Shown in pieces: positions 46,604 through 56,916 of a stretch of DNA of 64,000 bases. This stretch comes from Pseudomonas chlororaphis (lineage in GTDB: Bacteria; Pseudomonadota; Gammaproteobacteria; Pseudomonadales; Pseudomonadaceae). The position numbers and the translations under genes were made by a program. Within the stretch, counting starts at the first letter, position 1. Every line of letters starts with the position of its first letter. The notes under the pieces were generated by a model. It searched no databases. It saw only the letters and a list, made by a program, of their open reading frames with translations, and was not told the origin of the DNA. The stretch lies in NCBI GenBank assembly GCA_001023535.1, contig CP011020.1:1995733-2059732 (forward strand), read 5' to 3'.

Positions 46604-47224
46604 TTACTTGGAGTAGAGCTCGACAATCAGGCTTTCGTTGATGTCGGCGGACAGATCACTGCGAGCAGGAACGTTCTTGAAAACGCCCGACTTCTTCTCA
46701 GTGTCTACTTCTACCCATTCTACGCGGCCACGTTGGGCACACAGATCGAGAGCTTGGACAATGCGAAGTTGGTTCTTTGCTTTCTCGCGAACAGCAACCA
46801 CGTCACCAGCACGAACCTGGTAGGACGGAACGTTTACGGTGTTGCCGTTAACGCTGATCGACTTGTGCGATACCAGCTGACGGGATTCGGCACGAGTAGA
46901 ACCGAAGCCCATACGGTATACGACGTTGTCCAGACGGCATTCGAGCAGTTGCAACAGGTTTTCGCCGGTTGCGCCTTTCTTGCCAGCAGCTTCTTTGTAG
47001 TAGCCGCTGAATTGACGCTCGAGAACGCCGTAGATACGACGGACCTTCTGCTTTTCACGCAGTTGGGTGCCGTAGTCGGACTGGCGACCGCGGCGTTGGC
47101 CGTGGATACCAGGTGCTGCTTCAATGTTGCACTTCGATTCGATCGCGCGCACGCCGCTCTTCAGAAAAAGATCGGTGCCTTCGCGACGAGCGAGTTTGCA
47201 TTTTGGACCAATGTAACGAGCCAT
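46604..47224 (-). CDS. rpsD: 30S ribosomal protein S4
   Basis: A 206-residue primary 16S rRNA binder that starts small-subunit assembly and, in E. coli, represses its own operon. [16 protein letters not shown] at the N-terminus and the S4 domain [47 protein letters not shown] near 93-140 are typical. Zinc cysteines are not complete (one Cys in the N-terminus, one near 32), so it is not the four-Cys form. It lies 18 bp downstream of rpsK. Confidence 0.98.
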   Translation of the reverse strand: MARYIGPKCKLARREGTDLFLKSGVRAIESKCNIEAAPGIHGQRRGRQSDYGTQLREKQKVRRIYGVLERQFSGYYKEAAGKKGATGENLLQLLECRLDNVVYRMGFGSTRAESRQLVSHKSISVNGNTVNVPSYQVRAGDVVAVREKAKNQLRIVQALDLCAQRGRVEWVEVDTEKKSGVFKNVPARSDLSADINESLIVELYSK

Positions 47225-47242
47225 TCTTTACAATCTCCTGGA

Positions 47243-47632
47243 TTACACGCGGCGCTTCTTCGGCGGACGGCACCCGTTGTGCGGGATTGGCGTCACGTCG
47301 GTGATGCTGGCGATCTTGTAGCCACAGCCGTTCAAAGCGCGGACTGCGGATTCACGACCTGGACCTGGACCCTTGACGTTGACGTCGAGGTTTTTCAGGC
47401 CGTATTCCAGCGCAGCTTGACCAGCACGCTCAGCAGCTACTTGAGCAGCGAACGGGGTGGACTTGCGGGAACCGCGGAAACCCGAACCACCGGAGGTAGC
47501 CCAGGAAAGAGCGTTACCTTGACGGTCGGTAATGGTCACGATGGTGTTGTTAAAAGAAGCATGGATGTGGGCGATGCCATCAACCACTGTCTTTTTAACT
47601 TTTTTACGAGGACGAGCAGCAGGTTTTGCCAT
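47243..47632 (-). CDS. rpsK: 30S ribosomal protein S11
   Basis: A 129-residue protein of the small-subunit platform. It shows [53 protein letters not shown] sequence ([20 protein letters not shown] and [19 protein letters not shown]) and the C-terminal [18 protein letters not shown]. The Lys-rich N-terminus ([14 protein letters not shown]) is usual. Located 30 bp downstream of rpsM. Confidence 0.98.
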   Translation of the reverse strand: MAKPAARPRKKVKKTVVDGIAHIHASFNNTIVTITDRQGNALSWATSGGSGFRGSRKSTPFAAQVAAERAGQAALEYGLKNLDVNVKGPGPGRESAVRALNGCGYKIASITDVTPIPHNGCRPPKKRRV

Positions 47633-47662
47633 GATTAAATTCCTGTCGATTCGCTGGGGCGA

Positions 47663-48019
47663 TTACTTGCGGATCGGCTTACGCGGACCTTTACGGGTAC
47701 GCGCGTTGGTCTTGGTACGCTGACCGCGTACTGGCAGACCACGACGATGACGCAGACCGCGATAGCAACCGAGGTCCATCAAGCGCTTGATTTTCATGTT
47801 GATTTCGCGACGCAGGTCACCTTCAGTGGTGAACTTCGCCACTTCGCCACGCAGCTGTTCAATTTGCTCGTCGCTCAGATCCTTGATCTTTGCAGCTGGG
47901 TTGACCCCAGCGTCTGCACAAATTTTCTGTGCAGTAGTGCGACCAACACCATAGATGTAGGTCAGCGAGATAACAGTATGCTTGTTATCTGGAATGTTGA
48001 CGCCTGCAATACGGGCCAT
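47663..48019 (-). CDS. rpsM: 30S ribosomal protein S13
   Basis: A 118-residue protein in the head of the small subunit that contacts the P-site tRNA and bridges to the large subunit. [34 protein letters not shown] at the N-terminus, and [28 protein letters not shown] at the basic C-terminus, are typical. It is the first gene of the alpha operon, downstream of a promoter at 48079-48107. Confidence 0.98.
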   Translation of the reverse strand: MARIAGVNIPDNKHTVISLTYIYGVGRTTAQKICADAGVNPAAKIKDLSDEQIEQLRGEVAKFTTEGDLRREINMKIKRLMDLGCYRGLRHRRGLPVRGQRTKTNARTRKGPRKPIRK

Positions 48020-48078
48020 TCAGTGGGACTCCAATTGACAGCTACCTACGCCCCGGAAGCCAAGAAATAGGGCGCGAG

Positions 48079-48107
48079 ATAATATCGCTGTAATAACAAA
48101 TAATCAA
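48079..48107 (-). promoter_or_regulatory. Sigma-70-type promoter of the alpha operon
   Basis: On the minus strand, TTGATT (48102-48107), 17 bp, then TATTAT (48079-48084). It comes immediately after the hairpin at 48108-48131 and 60 bp before the rpsM ATG, consistent with a promoter at the spc-alpha boundary. Confidence 0.65.
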
Positions 48108-48131
48108 CCCGGCAGCGCACTAGCTGCCGGG
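48108..48131 (-). terminator. Hairpin at the spc/alpha operon boundary
   Basis: A perfect 9-bp GC-rich stem CCCGGCAGC / GCTGCCGGG with a 6-base loop, followed on the minus strand by TTGATTATTTG. It is 18 bp downstream of the rpmJ stop. Its T-tract is weak, so it may be an attenuator or partial terminator rather than a full stop. Confidence 0.65.
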
Positions 48132-48149
48132 CTTAAAGCACAATCACAC

Positions 48150-48266
48150 TCAGCCTTGGCGCTGTTTGTGACGCGGTTCCGCGCTGCAAATTACCCGAAC
48201 AACACCTTCGCGGCGAATAATCTTGCAGTTACGGCACAGCTTTTTCACCGATGCACGAACTTTCAT
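48150..48266 (-). CDS. rpmJ: 50S ribosomal protein L36
   Basis: A 38-residue protein, [20 protein letters not shown] then [18 protein letters not shown]. The zinc-ribbon ligands Cys11, Cys14, Cys27 and His32 are all present, so this is the zinc-binding (C+) form. It sits between secY and rpsM and ends the spc operon. Its zinc requirement may link its use to the zinc-type operon at 16526-19760. Too short to be found by a size cutoff of 60 residues. Confidence 0.97.
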
Positions 48267-48296
48267 CACCAACTCCTCGAACCTTATGGACGCTAC

Positions 48297-49625
48297 TCAG
48301 CGCAACATGCCGCTGCCGTAGCCCTTCAGGTTGGCTTTCTTCATCAGGGATTCGTACTGGTGCGAAACGAGGTGCGATTGTACTTGGGACATGAAGTCCA
48401 TCACAACCACGACCACGATCAGCAACGAGGTCCCGCCAAGGTAGAACGGTACGTTTGCCGCCACCACCAGGAACTGGGGCAGGAGGCAGACGGCCGTCAT
48501 GTAAAGAGCACCGAACATGGTCAAGCGAGTCAGAACGCCATCAATGTAGCGCGCAGACTGCTCACCTGGACGGATGCCCGGAATAAAGGCACCGGACTTC
48601 TTCAGGTTTTCCGCTACGTCTTTCGGATTGAACATCAACGCCGTATAGAAGAAGCAGAAGAAAATAATCCCTGCACTAAACAGCAGAATATTCAACGGCT
48701 GACCAGGAGCGATCGACTGCGAGATGTCCTGCAACCAGCCCATACCTTCAGACTGACCGAACCAGGCACCCAACGAAGCAGGGAACAGCAGGATGCTGCT
48801 CGCGAAAATAGCCGGAATTACGCCGGCCATGTTCACCTTCAACGGCAAGTGGCTGGTCTGCGCAGCAAACACCTTGCGGCCTTGCTGACGCTTGGCGTAG
48901 TGAACAGCAATGCGACGCTGACCACGCTCAATGAACACCACGAAACCGATAATCGCTACTGCCAGCAGACCGATGGCAACCAGGGCAAAAATGTTGATAT
49001 CACCCTGACGCGCAGACTCGAAAGACTGCCCGATCGCTCTCGGAAGACCGGCGACGATACCTGCGAAGATCAACATCGAGATACCGTTGCCAACACCACG
49101 CTCAGTAATCTGCTCACCCAGCCACATCATGAACATCGCGCCAGCCACGAAAGTGGTTACCGCAACGAAATGAAAGCTGAAGTCAGCAGTGAACGAAACG
49201 CCCTGCCCCGCCAGGCCGATGGACATGCCAATGGCTTGAACGAGAGCGAGGACGACAGTGCCGTAGCGGGTGTACTGGCTGATCTTGCGACGGCCAGCTT
49301 CACCTTCCTTCTTCAACTGCTCCAACTGCGGGCTGACGGCGCTCATCAACTGCATGATGATCGATGCCGAAATGTACGGCATGATCCCCAGTGCAAAGAT
49401 GCTCATCCGCTCCAGCGCGCCGCCGGAAAACATGTTGAACAAGCTAAGAATGGTCCCCTCATTCTGTCGAAACAGGTCCGCGAGTCGGTCCGGGTTGATA
49501 CCTGGAACCGGGATGTGTGCGCCTATTCGGTAGACGATAATCGCCAGGAACAGAAAACGCAGACGAGCCCAGAGTTCAGACATACCGCCTTTGCCGAGCG
49601 CAGAGAGAGCACCTTGCTTAGCCAT
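48297..49625 (-). CDS. secY: Protein translocase subunit SecY
   Basis: Channel subunit of the SecYEG translocon, 442 residues and ten membrane helices. [44 protein letters not shown] is at the N-terminus with the plug region following; [15 protein letters not shown] near 78-92 and the cytoplasmic loops with [20 protein letters not shown] near 106-125 are family signatures. It starts directly at the rplO stop (no gap). The secE gene, normally near tuf, is missing from this window. Confidence 0.99.
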   Translation of the reverse strand: MAKQGALSALGKGGMSELWARLRFLFLAIIVYRIGAHIPVPGINPDRLADLFRQNEGTILSLFNMFSGGALERMSIFALGIMPYISASIIMQLMSAVSPQLEQLKKEGEAGRRKISQYTRYGTVVLALVQAIGMSIGLAGQGVSFTADFSFHFVAVTTFVAGAMFMMWLGEQITERGVGNGISMLIFAGIVAGLPRAIGQSFESARQGDINIFALVAIGLLAVAIIGFVVFIERGQRRIAVHYAKRQQGRKVFAAQTSHLPLKVNMAGVIPAIFASSILLFPASLGAWFGQSEGMGWLQDISQSIAPGQPLNILLFSAGIIFFCFFYTALMFNPKDVAENLKKSGAFIPGIRPGEQSARYIDGVLTRLTMFGALYMTAVCLLPQFLVVAANVPFYLGGTSLLIVVVVVMDFMSQVQSHLVSHQYESLMKKANLKGYGSGMLR

Positions 49626-50063
49626 TTATTCCTCGAACTTGCCGCCAGCTGCTTCGATAGCCGCACGCGCACCTTTGGTGGCGCCGATTCCCTTTCCGAT
49701 GGTGACAGCACGAGCAACTTCGCCCGACAGCATGATTTTCACACGCTGAACGTTCTGGTTGATCACGTTGGCATCCTTCAGGGACTGCACGGTGACGACG
49801 TCGCCGTCCACTTTGGCCAGCTCGGACAGACGCACTTCAGCGCGGTCCATGGCTTTCAGGGAAACGAAACCGAACTTCGGCAGGCGACGATGCAGCGGCT
49901 GTTGACCGCCTTCAAAGCCTGGAGCAATGGTGCCACCGGAGCGGGAGGTCTGACCTTTGTGGCCACGGCCACCGGTCTTGCCCAAACCACTACCGATACC
50001 ACGGCCCGGACGATGCTTTTCGCGACGGGAACCCGGCGCTGGACTCAGATCATTGAGTTTCAT
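49626..50063 (-). CDS. rplO: 50S ribosomal protein L15
   Basis: A 145-residue large-subunit assembly protein. [44 protein letters not shown] at the N-terminus and the conserved C-terminal [24 protein letters not shown] are typical. It lies 3 bp after rpmD and its stop abuts the secY start. Confidence 0.98.
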   Translation of the reverse strand: MKLNDLSPAPGSRREKHRPGRGIGSGLGKTGGRGHKGQTSRSGGTIAPGFEGGQQPLHRRLPKFGFVSLKAMDRAEVRLSELAKVDGDVVTVQSLKDANVINQNVQRVKIMLSGEVARAVTIGKGIGATKGARAAIEAAGGKFEE

Positions 50064-50066
50064 CGA

Positions 50067-50243
50067 TTAACCCTCGACACGCAGCATGTAGTAGGCCTTG
50101 TTGATCATCCCGCGATTCTCGGGAGTATCCAGGACTTCTACAGTGTGACCGATGCGACGCAGACCCAGACCCTTAACGCACAGTTTGTGGTTAGGGATGC
50201 GGCCGGTCATGCTTTTGATCAGCGTAACTTTTACGGTAGCCAT
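50067..50243 (-). CDS. rpmD: 50S ribosomal protein L30
   Basis: A 58-residue protein starting [20 protein letters not shown] and ending [17 protein letters not shown]. The segment [12 protein letters not shown] in the middle is the L30 signature. It stands between rpsE (2 bp upstream) and rplO (3 bp downstream). Below the 60-residue cutoff used for long frames. Confidence 0.97.
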   Translation of the reverse strand: MATVKVTLIKSMTGRIPNHKLCVKGLGLRRIGHTVEVLDTPENRGMINKAYYMLRVEG

Positions 50244-50245
50244 GA

Positions 50246-50746
50246 TCAGAAGATCTCCTTGACGCTTTTGCCACGCTTGGCGGCAATGGATTCAGGAGAC
50301 TGCATAGCCTTCAGACCCTTGAAAGTGGCGTGAACCACGTTTACTGGGTTTGTCGAGCCGTAGCACTTGGCCAGAACGTTCTGAACGCCAGCAACTTCGA
50401 GGACAGCACGCATAGCGCCGCCAGCGATGATACCGGTACCTTCAGAAGCAGGCTGCATGTACACCTTCGAAGCGCCATGGGCAGACTTCATTGCGTACTG
50501 CAGGGTGGTGCCGTTCAGATCAACCTGGATCATGTTGCGGCGAGCAGCTTCCATTGCCTTCTGGATCGCAGCAGGCACTTCACGCGACTTGCCACGGCCG
50601 AAGCCAACACGGCCCTTACCATCACCTACCACGGTCAACGCGGTGAAGGTGAAGATACGGCCGCCTTTAACGGTTTTGGCTACGCGGTTAACTTGAACCA
50701 GCTTCTCGATGTAGCCTTCGTCGCGCTTTTGGTCGTTATTTGACAT
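50246..50746 (-). CDS. rpsE: 30S ribosomal protein S5
   Basis: A 166-residue protein important for translational accuracy and spectinomycin binding. It has [58 protein letters not shown] near 14-72 and [36 protein letters not shown] near 106-141. The spectinomycin loop looks unaltered by eye. It follows rplR after 3 bp. Confidence 0.98.
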   Translation of the reverse strand: MSNNDQKRDEGYIEKLVQVNRVAKTVKGGRIFTFTALTVVGDGKGRVGFGRGKSREVPAAIQKAMEAARRNMIQVDLNGTTLQYAMKSAHGASKVYMQPASEGTGIIAGGAMRAVLEVAGVQNVLAKCYGSTNPVNVVHATFKGLKAMQSPESIAAKRGKSVKEIF

Positions 50747-50749
50747 AAC

Positions 50750-51100
50750 TTAGAACTCCAGCCCAGCTTCACGAGCAGCATCAGCCAGCGCCTTGACGCG
50801 GCCGTGGTACTTGAAGCCAGAGCGGTCGAAAGCCACCTGCGAGACGCCAGCGGCTTTAGCACGCGTAGCGACCAGCTGGCCAACCTTAGTGGCCGCGTCG
50901 ATGTTGCCAGTGGCGCCATCACGCAGTTCTTTATCCAAAGTCGAGGCACTTGCCAGGACCTTGTTGCCGTCGGCCGAAATGACCTGGGCGTAGATGTGCT
51001 GCGAAGAGCGGAACACGCAGAGACGCACGACTTCGAGTTCGTGCATTTTCAGGCGTGCTTTGCGAGCGCGACGCAGTCGAGTAACTTTTTTGTCGGTCAT
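50750..51100 (-). CDS. rplR: 50S ribosomal protein L18
   Basis: A 116-residue protein that, with L5 and L25, binds 5S rRNA in the central protuberance. It shows [34 protein letters not shown] near 9-42 and the C-terminal [28 protein letters not shown]. It is between rplF and rpsE. Confidence 0.98.
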   Translation of the reverse strand: MTDKKVTRLRRARKARLKMHELEVVRLCVFRSSQHIYAQVISADGNKVLASASTLDKELRDGATGNIDAATKVGQLVATRAKAAGVSQVAFDRSGFKYHGRVKALADAAREAGLEF

Positions 51101-51110
51101 TTGCTATGCC

Positions 51111-51644
51111 CTACTTCTTCTTGGCTTCTTTACGACGGACGACTTCGTCCGCGTAGCGCACACCTTTGCCTTTGTACGGCTCTGGTGGACGGAAGTCGCG
51201 GATCTCGGCGGCCACTTGACCTACCAGCTGCTTGTCGATGCCCTTGATCAGGATATCGGTCTGGCTAGGAGTCTCAGCGGTGATGCCTTCCGGCAGTTCG
51301 TAATCCACTGGGTGCGAGAAGCCAAGAGCCAGGTTCAGAACCGAGCCTTTTGCTTGCGCTTTGTAACCAACACCGACCAGCTGGAGCTTGCGCTCGAAGC
51401 CTTGGCTTACGCCTTGGACCATGTTGTTTACCAACGCACGAGTGGTACCAGCCATTGCGCGAGTCTGTTGATCGCCATTGCGAGCAGCGAAACGCAGCTC
51501 ACCGGCTTCTTCAACGATCTCAACGGACGAATGGATGTTCAGTTCAAGAGTGCCCTTGGCACCCTTCACCGAAAGCTGTTGGCCTGCGAATTTGACTTCG
51601 ACACCGGCTGGCAGCTTAACGGGGTTCTTAGCGACGCGAGACAT
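51111..51644 (-). CDS. rplF: 50S ribosomal protein L6
   Basis: A 177-residue large-subunit protein near the factor-binding site. [34 protein letters not shown] at the N-terminus, [23 protein letters not shown] near 78-100 and the C-terminal [26 protein letters not shown] are typical. It follows rpsH after 12 bp. Confidence 0.98.
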   Translation of the reverse strand: MSRVAKNPVKLPAGVEVKFAGQQLSVKGAKGTLELNIHSSVEIVEEAGELRFAARNGDQQTRAMAGTTRALVNNMVQGVSQGFERKLQLVGVGYKAQAKGSVLNLALGFSHPVDYELPEGITAETPSQTDILIKGIDKQLVGQVAAEIRDFRPPEPYKGKGVRYADEVVRRKEAKKK

Positions 51645-51656
51645 GCTTATCCCCCC

Positions 51657-52049
51657 TTAGAACACAGTGCAAAGAACTTCGCCGCCGACACCGGCAGCGC
51701 GCGCAGCACGATCAGTCATCACACCCTTGTTGGTGGAGACGATAGACACGCCCAGGCCGCCGCGAACTTTCGGCAGATCCTCAACGGACTTGTACTGACG
51801 CAGGCCTGGACGGCTAACGCGCTTCACTTCCTCGATGACCGGACGGCCTTCGAAGTATTTCAGCTCGATGGACAGCAGAGGCTTGATTTCGCTGCTGATC
51901 TGATAACCCGCGATGTAACCTTCGTCCTTCAGGACTTTTGCTACAGCCACCTTCAACGTGGAAGACGGCATGCTGACGACGGACTTTTCAGCCATCTGGG
52001 CATTACGGATTCGAGTTAGCATGTCCGCTAACGGGTCCTGCATACTCAT
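51657..52049 (-). CDS. rpsH: 30S ribosomal protein S8
   Basis: A 130-residue primary 16S rRNA binder that in E. coli also represses the spc operon by binding m[33 protein letters not shown] and the C-terminal [34 protein letters not shown] are typical. It is separated from rpsN by 209 bp, the longest gap inside this operon, which holds a 13-bp-stem hairpin. Confidence 0.98.
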   Translation of the reverse strand: MSMQDPLADMLTRIRNAQMAEKSVVSMPSSTLKVAVAKVLKDEGYIAGYQISSEIKPLLSIELKYFEGRPVIEEVKRVSRPGLRQYKSVEDLPKVRGGLGVSIVSTNKGVMTDRAARAAGVGGEVLCTVF

Positions 52050-52168
52050 GGGCTAGACGCTCCTAATGCAAAAAAATTAGCCTTGCGGCTACTACTTGTC
52101 GCCGAGAAACTCCGGGCATGAAAAACACGGGCTCAGGCGAGCCGGGTATTCTAGACACACCCCAGAAA

Positions 52169-52198
52169 TGAATCAAGCCCCAAAAGGGGCTTGATTCA
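52169..52198 (-). other. Perfect 13-bp stem-loop in the rpsN-rpsH gap
   Basis: TGAATCAAGCCCC (52169-52181), AAAA loop, GGGGCTTGATTCA (52186-52198). On the minus strand the loop is UUUU and the stem is followed by TTTCTGGGG, which has no good T-run. It lies in the 209-bp gap (52050-52258) that holds no gene. Possible roles are attenuation, mRNA processing, or a regulatory protein site; none is proven. Confidence 0.75.
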
Positions 52199-52258
52199 GA
52201 TTCAAGGCCACCGGTGGTCAGGATCCTGAGACCCCGAACACCGAGACTTTGACAGTGC

Positions 52259-52564
52259 TTACCAGCTGGCTTTAACCAGACCTGGAACGTCACCACGCAT
52301 TGCAGCTTGACGCAGCATGTTACGGCCAAGGCCGAACTTGCGGTACACGCCGTGCGGACGACCAGTCAGGCGGCAGCGGTTACGCATGCGCGAGGCGCTG
52401 GCGTCACGTGGCTGCTTCTGCAGGGCTACGGTAGCTTCCCAACGTGCTTCTGGACTTGCGTTCAGATCAACGATGATCGCTTTCAGCGCTGCACGCTTGG
52501 TGGCGTACTTGGCAACGGTGAGCTGACGCTTCAGCTCACGGTTCTTCATGCTCTTCTTGGCCAT
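52259..52564 (-). CDS. rpsN: 30S ribosomal protein S14
   Basis: A 101-residue protein from the ATG at 52564 ([20 protein letters not shown]). It is the long form without a zinc-ribbon; only one Cys is seen ([37 protein letters not shown]). It lies 13 bp after rplE. The frame is open to 52630 but upstream codons overlap the end of rplE. Confidence 0.97.
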   Translation of the reverse strand: MAKKSMKNRELKRQLTVAKYATKRAALKAIIVDLNASPEARWEATVALQKQPRDASASRMRNRCRLTGRPHGVYRKFGLGRNMLRQAAMRGDVPGLVKASW

Positions 52565-52577
52565 TTTCCTACTCCAA

Positions 52578-53117
52578 TCAGTTGCGGAACGGGAATTTGA
52601 AAGCGCGCAGCAGTGCGCGACCTTCGTCATCCGTCCGAGCAGTGGTGGTCAGGGTAATGTCCAGACCGCGGAGAGCGTCGATCTTGTCGTAATCGATTTC
52701 CGGAAAAATGATCTGCTCTTTTACGCCCATGCTGTAATTGCCACGACCATCGAAGGACTTGGCATTCAGGCCGCGGAAGTCGCGAACCCGAGGCAGGGAG
52801 ATCGACAGCAGGCGATCCAGGAACTCGTACATACGCTCACGGCGCAGGGTCACTTTGACGCCGATCGGCCAACCTTCACGGACTTTGAAGCCAGCGATGG
52901 ATTTCCGAGCGTAAGTCACAACGACTTTCTGACCGGTGATCTTTTCCAGGTCGGCAACAGCGTGCTCGATGACTTTTTTGTCGCCGATCGCTTCGCCCAG
53001 ACCCATGTTCAGGGTGATTTTGGTAACGCGCGGAACTTCCATCACGTTCGAAAGCTTAAGTTCTTCCTTAAGTTTCGGTGCGATTTCCTTCCGGTAAATC
53101 TCTTTTAGTCGTGCCAT
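52578..53117 (-). CDS. rplE: 50S ribosomal protein L5
   Basis: A 179-residue protein that binds 5S rRNA and contacts the P-site t[46 protein letters not shown] and [52 protein letters not shown] are typical. In E. coli the mRNA near its start binds S8 as the repressor target. It follows rplX after 20 bp. Confidence 0.98.
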   Translation of the reverse strand: MARLKEIYRKEIAPKLKEELKLSNVMEVPRVTKITLNMGLGEAIGDKKVIEHAVADLEKITGQKVVVTYARKSIAGFKVREGWPIGVKVTLRRERMYEFLDRLLSISLPRVRDFRGLNAKSFDGRGNYSMGVKEQIIFPEIDYDKIDALRGLDITLTTTARTDDEGRALLRAFKFPFRN

Positions 53118-53137
53118 GGTCTTCTACCTAGCAGTGT

Positions 53138-53452
53138 TCAAGCATCAACCGCTTTTTGGGTCGACTTGAAGACACGAATTTTCTTACCGTCTTCTACTTT
53201 GAAACCAACGCGGTCAGCCTTGTTGGTTTCGCCGTTGAAGATGGCGACGTTGGAAGCGTGCAGTGGCGCTTCTTTCTCGACGATACCGCCCTGTACGCCC
53301 GACATCGGGTTAGGCTTGGTATGACGCTTGACCAGGTTCAGACCACCTACAACCAGACGGTTGTCAGCAAGAACCTTCAGCACCTTACCGCGCTTACCTT
53401 TGTCTTTGCCGGCGATCACGATGATCTCGTCGTCACGACGAATCTTTTGCAT
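53138..53452 (-). CDS. rplX: 50S ribosomal protein L24
   Basis: A 104-residue assembly initiator for the large subunit with a KOW motif. [48 protein letters not shown] is typical; the C-terminus carries [23 protein letters not shown]. It lies 11 bp after rplN. Confidence 0.98.
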   Translation of the reverse strand: MQKIRRDDEIIVIAGKDKGKRGKVLKVLADNRLVVGGLNLVKRHTKPNPMSGVQGGIVEKEAPLHASNVAIFNGETNKADRVGFKVEDGKKIRVFKSTQKAVDA

Positions 53453-53463
53453 GTCGGATCTCC

Positions 53464-53832
53464 TTACAGCACTTCTGGGGCGAGCGAGACGATCTTCATG
53501 AACTTCTCGGTACGAAGTTCACGGGTCACTGGCCCAAAGATACGGGTGCCGATCGGCTCTTGCTTGGTGTTCAACAGAACAGCAGCGTTGCCATCAAAGC
53601 GGATGATGGAGCCGTCAGCACGACGAACGCCATGGCGAGTGCGGACTACGACAGCAGTCATCACTTGGCCTTTCTTCACCTTACCGCGAGGAATTGCTTC
53701 CTTGACGGTAACTTTGATGATGTCACCGATACCAGCGTAACGACGATGGGAGCCACCCAGCACCTTGATGCACATAACACGGCGAGCGCCGCTGTTATCG
53801 GCCACATCGAGCATGGATTGAGTCTGAATCAT
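53464..53832 (-). CDS. rplN: 50S ribosomal protein L14
   Basis: A 122-residue protein at the subunit interface. [57 protein letters not shown] is typical. It is the first gene of the spc group in the usual numbering. It follows rpsQ after 23 bp, with no clear terminator between, so S10 and spc genes may be read through as one unit. Confidence 0.98.
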   Translation of the reverse strand: MIQTQSMLDVADNSGARRVMCIKVLGGSHRRYAGIGDIIKVTVKEAIPRGKVKKGQVMTAVVVRTRHGVRRADGSIIRFDGNAAVLLNTKQEPIGTRIFGPVTRELRTEKFMKIVSLAPEVL

Positions 53833-53855
53833 ATAATTTCTCCGACCCCTAGCCC

Positions 53856-54122
53856 TTAGACTTCCACAGCGCGTTCGAGAACATCAACCAGCGCCCAAGA
53901 CTTGGTCTTGGCCATCGGACGAGTTTCACGAATAGTGACCTTGTCGCCGATGTGGCACTGATTGGTTTCGTCGTGCGCGTGCAGCTTAGTCGAACGCTTA
54001 ACGTATTTACCGTAGATCGGGTGCTTCACGCGACGCTCGATCAGAACGGTGATGGTTTTGTCCATCTTGTCGCTGACAACACGGCCAGTCAGCGTACGGA
54101 CAGTTTTTTCGGCTTCAGCCAT
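53856..54122 (-). CDS. rpsQ: 30S ribosomal protein S17
   Basis: An 88-residue 16S rRNA-binding protein from the ATG at 54122 ([40 protein letters not shown]). It shows the family RGD-like core [25 protein letters not shown]. An ATA/ATG pair two codons earlier (54128) is an alternative start. It lies 2 bp after rpmC. Confidence 0.97.
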   Translation of the reverse strand: MAEAEKTVRTLTGRVVSDKMDKTITVLIERRVKHPIYGKYVKRSTKLHAHDETNQCHIGDKVTIRETRPMAKTKSWALVDVLERAVEV

Positions 54123-54124
54123 GA

Positions 54125-54316
54125 TCACTTACCTGCCTGCTGGTTGAGCACAGTTTTCACGCGAGCGATGTCACGCTTAACTTGCGAGAGCAGATGAGAC
54201 TGCCCCAACTGGCCAGTTGCCTTCTGCATGCGCAGATTGAACTGGTCGCGCAGCAGGCCGAGCAGTTGCTCGTTCAGCTGCTGTGCGGATTTTTCACGAA
54301 GTTCATTCGCTTTCAT
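54125..54316 (-). CDS. rpmC: 50S ribosomal protein L29
   Basis: A 63-residue protein near the exit tunnel that helps dock trigger factor and SRP. From the ATG at 54316 it reads [20 protein letters not shown] and contains [32 protein letters not shown]. Its ATG shares one base with the rplP TGA stop (TGATG), so translation is coupled. A GTG one codon upstream is an alternative. Confidence 0.97.
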
Positions 54317-54729
54317 CACATCACCGTCCGTTTAACAAAGGAGGTGGCGAGCGGCAGCTTTGCAGCAGCCAGGGCGAAAGCCTCACGCGCCAGCTCTTCA
54401 GAAACACCCTCGATTTCATACAGGACTTTGCCTGGCTGAATCTGGGCAACCCAGTATTCCACGTTACCCTTACCTTTACCCATCCGAACTTCGAGTGGCT
54501 TCTTGGTGACAGGCTTGTCCGGGAACACACGGATCCAGATCTTGCCGCCACGTTTTACGTGACGGGTCAGAGCACGACGCGCTGACTCGATCTGACGAGC
54601 GGTGAGACGACCACGAGCAACAGACTTCAGCGCGAACTCGCCGAAGCTGACTTTGCTACCGCGCAATGCCAGGCCACGGTTGTGACCGGTCATTTGCTTG
54701 CGGAACTTCGTACGCTTTGGTTGCAACAT
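54316..54729 (-). CDS. rplP: 50S ribosomal protein L16
   Basis: A 137-residue protein close to the peptidyl-transferase centre and A-site t[92 protein letters not shown] is typical, with the Arg81-type residue in the [10 protein letters not shown] loop that is the usual site of YcfD hydroxylation. It overlaps rpmC by one base and follows rpsC after 12 bp. Confidence 0.98.
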
Positions 54730-54741
54730 TTGGCGTACCCC

Positions 54742-55428
54742 TTACTTAGCAGCTTTTTTACGAGGCGCTGGTGCTTGTGGCTTCAGTTCTTCTTGGCGAC
54801 CACCGATTACTTCGCCTTTGAAGATCCAAACCTTTACACCGATCACACCGTAGGTGGTGTGAGCTTCGTAGTTGGCATAGTCGATGTCGGCACGCAGGGT
54901 GTGCAGTGGCACACGACCTTCGCGATACCATTCAGTACGTGCGATTTCAGCACCGCCGAGACGACCGCTCACTTGGATTTTGATGCCTTTGGCACCAATG
55001 CGCATGGCGTTCTGTACAGCGCGCTTCATAGCGCGACGGAACATGACGCGACGCTCCAGCTGCTGAGCTACGCTCTGCGCAACCAGCATACCGTCGAGCT
55101 CCGGCTTGCGGATCTCTTCGATATTGATGTGCACAGGCACACCCATTTGCTTGGTCAGGTCCTGACGCAGTTTCTCAACATCTTCACCTTTCTTCCCGAT
55201 AACGATACCTGGGCGAGCGGTGTGGATGGTGATACGTGCAGTCTGAGCCGGACGATGGATATCGATACGGCTTACGGACGCGCTTTTTAGTTTGTCTTGG
55301 AGATACTCACGCACCTTCAGATCAGCGAACAAGTAGTCCGCATAAGTCCGACCGTCTGCGTACCAGACGGAGGTGTGCTCCTTGACGATTCCCAGGCGAA
55401 TGCCAATGGGATGTACTTTCTGACCCAT
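54742..55428 (-). CDS. rpsC: 30S ribosomal protein S3
   Basis: A 228-residue protein of the mRNA entry tunnel. From the ATG at 55428 it reads [20 protein letters not shown]. The KH domain contains [26 protein letters not shown] near 62-87, with the GXXG loop IGKKG. The C-terminal Pro/Ala/Lys tail ([13 protein letters not shown]) is normal. The frame stays open to 55512 inside rplV. Confidence 0.98.
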
Positions 55429-55441
55429 CTCTTCGACTCCG

Positions 55442-55774
55442 TTACTTGTCAGCAACCTTGACAGTGATATGGCAAGACCGCTTGACGATGCGATCAGCAC
55501 GGCCTTTGGCACGTGGCATGATGCGCTTCAGCGAACGCCCTTCGTTGACGAAAACGGTGCTGACCTTCAGGTCATCAACGTCTGCGCCTTCGTTATGCTC
55601 GGCGTTGGCTACGGCCGACTCCAGCACTTTTTTCATGATCTCGGCGGCTTTCTTACTGCTGAAAGCCAACAGGTTGAGCGCTTCGCCCACCTTCTTCCCG
55701 CGGATCTGGTCGGCGACCAAGCGGGCTTTCTGGGCGGAGATTCGAGCGCCCGACAACTTAGCGGCTACTTCCAT
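55442..55774 (-). CDS. rplV: 50S ribosomal protein L22
   Basis: A 110-residue protein lining the exit tunnel, part of the macrolide region. [61 protein letters not shown] is typical. The tunnel hairpin loop ([21 protein letters not shown] near 78-98) looks normal, without the common macrolide-resistance duplication. It lies 11 bp after rpsS. Confidence 0.98.
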
Positions 55775-55785
55775 TTCCTTACCCC

Positions 55786-56061
55786 TTAACGCTTGGCTTT
55801 CTTGTCAGCCACGTGCCCACGGTATGTGCGGGTACCGGCAAACTCGCCCAGTTTGTGGCCGACCATGTCTTCGTTCACGAGAACTGGGACGTGCTGGCGA
55901 CCGTTGTGTACAGCGATGGTCAGACCGACCATTTGTGGCAGGATCATCGAGCGACGCGACCAGGTCTTAACTGGTTTGCGATCGTTCTTTTCCGCCGCCA
56001 CTTCGATCTTCTTCAGTAGGTGAAGATCAATAAAAGGACCTTTTTTCAGAGAACGTGGCAC
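55786..56061 (-). CDS. rpsS: 30S ribosomal protein S19
   Basis: A 91-residue protein of the small-subunit head that pairs with S13 near the A site. [62 protein letters not shown] is typical, with the C-terminal [14 protein letters not shown]. It lies 16 bp after rplB. Confidence 0.98.
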
Positions 56062-56077
56062 TGTCGTATCCCTCTAT

Positions 56078-56902
56078 TTACTTGCGACGACGGACGATCA
56101 TTTTGTCGGTACGCTTATTACCACGAGTCTTCGCGCCCTTAGTCGGGAAGCCCCATGGCGATACCGGATGACGACCACCAGAGGTACGACCTTCACCACC
56201 ACCATGTGGGTGGTCAACCGGGTTCATGGCAACACCACGAACGGTTGGGCGAACGCCACGCCAGCGCTTGGCACCAGCTTTACCCAGCGAACGCAGGCTG
56301 TGCTCGGAGTTCGAGACTTCGCCCAGGGTCGCACGGCATTCAGCCAGGACTTTACGCATCTCACCAGAACGCAGACGCAGGGTCACGTAGACACCTTCAC
56401 GAGCGATCAGCTGAGCCGAAGCACCAGCGGAACGAGCGATTTGCGCGCCTTTACCTGGCTTCAATTCGATGCCGTGTACGGTGCTACCAACTGGAATGTT
56501 GCGCAGTTGCAGAGCGTTGCCCGGCTTGATCGGCGCCAGGGCACCTGCGATCAGCTGGTCGCCAGCGCTCACGCCTTTAGGGGCGATGATGTAGCGACGC
56601 TCGCCATCTGCGTACAGCAGCAGAGCGATGTGAGCAGTACGGTTTGGATCGTATTCGATGCGCTCGACGGTGGCAGCGATGCCATCCTTGTCGTTGCGAC
56701 GGAAGTCGACCAGACGATAATGCTGCTTATGACCACCACCCACGTGACGTGTAGTGATGCGGCCATTGTTGTTACGACCACCAGACTTCGATTTTTTCTC
56801 GAGCAGCGGTGCGTGAGGAGCGCCTTTATGCAGCTCCTGGTTGACCACCTTGACCACAAAACGGCGGCCAGGGGAAGTCGGTTTGCATTTAACGATTGCC
56901 AT
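56078..56902 (-). CDS. rplB: 50S ribosomal protein L2
   Basis: A 274-residue protein needed for subunit joining and peptidyl-transferase activity. It shows [28 protein letters not shown] near 48-75, and the conserved His229-type block in [31 protein letters not shown] near 225-255. It follows rplW after 14 bp. Confidence 0.98.
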   Translation of the reverse strand: MAIVKCKPTSPGRRFVVKVVNQELHKGAPHAPLLEKKSKSGGRNNNGRITTRHVGGGHKQHYRLVDFRRNDKDGIAATVERIEYDPNRTAHIALLLYADGERRYIIAPKGVSAGDQLIAGALAPIKPGNALQLRNIPVGSTVHGIELKPGKGAQIARSAGASAQLIAREGVYVTLRLRSGEMRKVLAECRATLGEVSNSEHSLRSLGKAGAKRWRGVRPTVRGVAMNPVDHPHGGGEGRTSGGRHPVSPWGFPTKGAKTRGNKRTDKMIVRRRK

Positions 56903-56916
56903 GATGCACCCCTTCC

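Noticed and set aside
48156..50333. A 725-codon plus-strand frame across rpmJ, secY, rplO and rpmD
   Set aside because: It is antisense to four conserved genes and has no recognisable fold.
52169..52198. Intrinsic terminator between rpsN and rpsH
   Set aside because: The stem is strong, but no T-run follows on the minus strand, and a stop here would cut off essential genes; listed as a stem-loop only.
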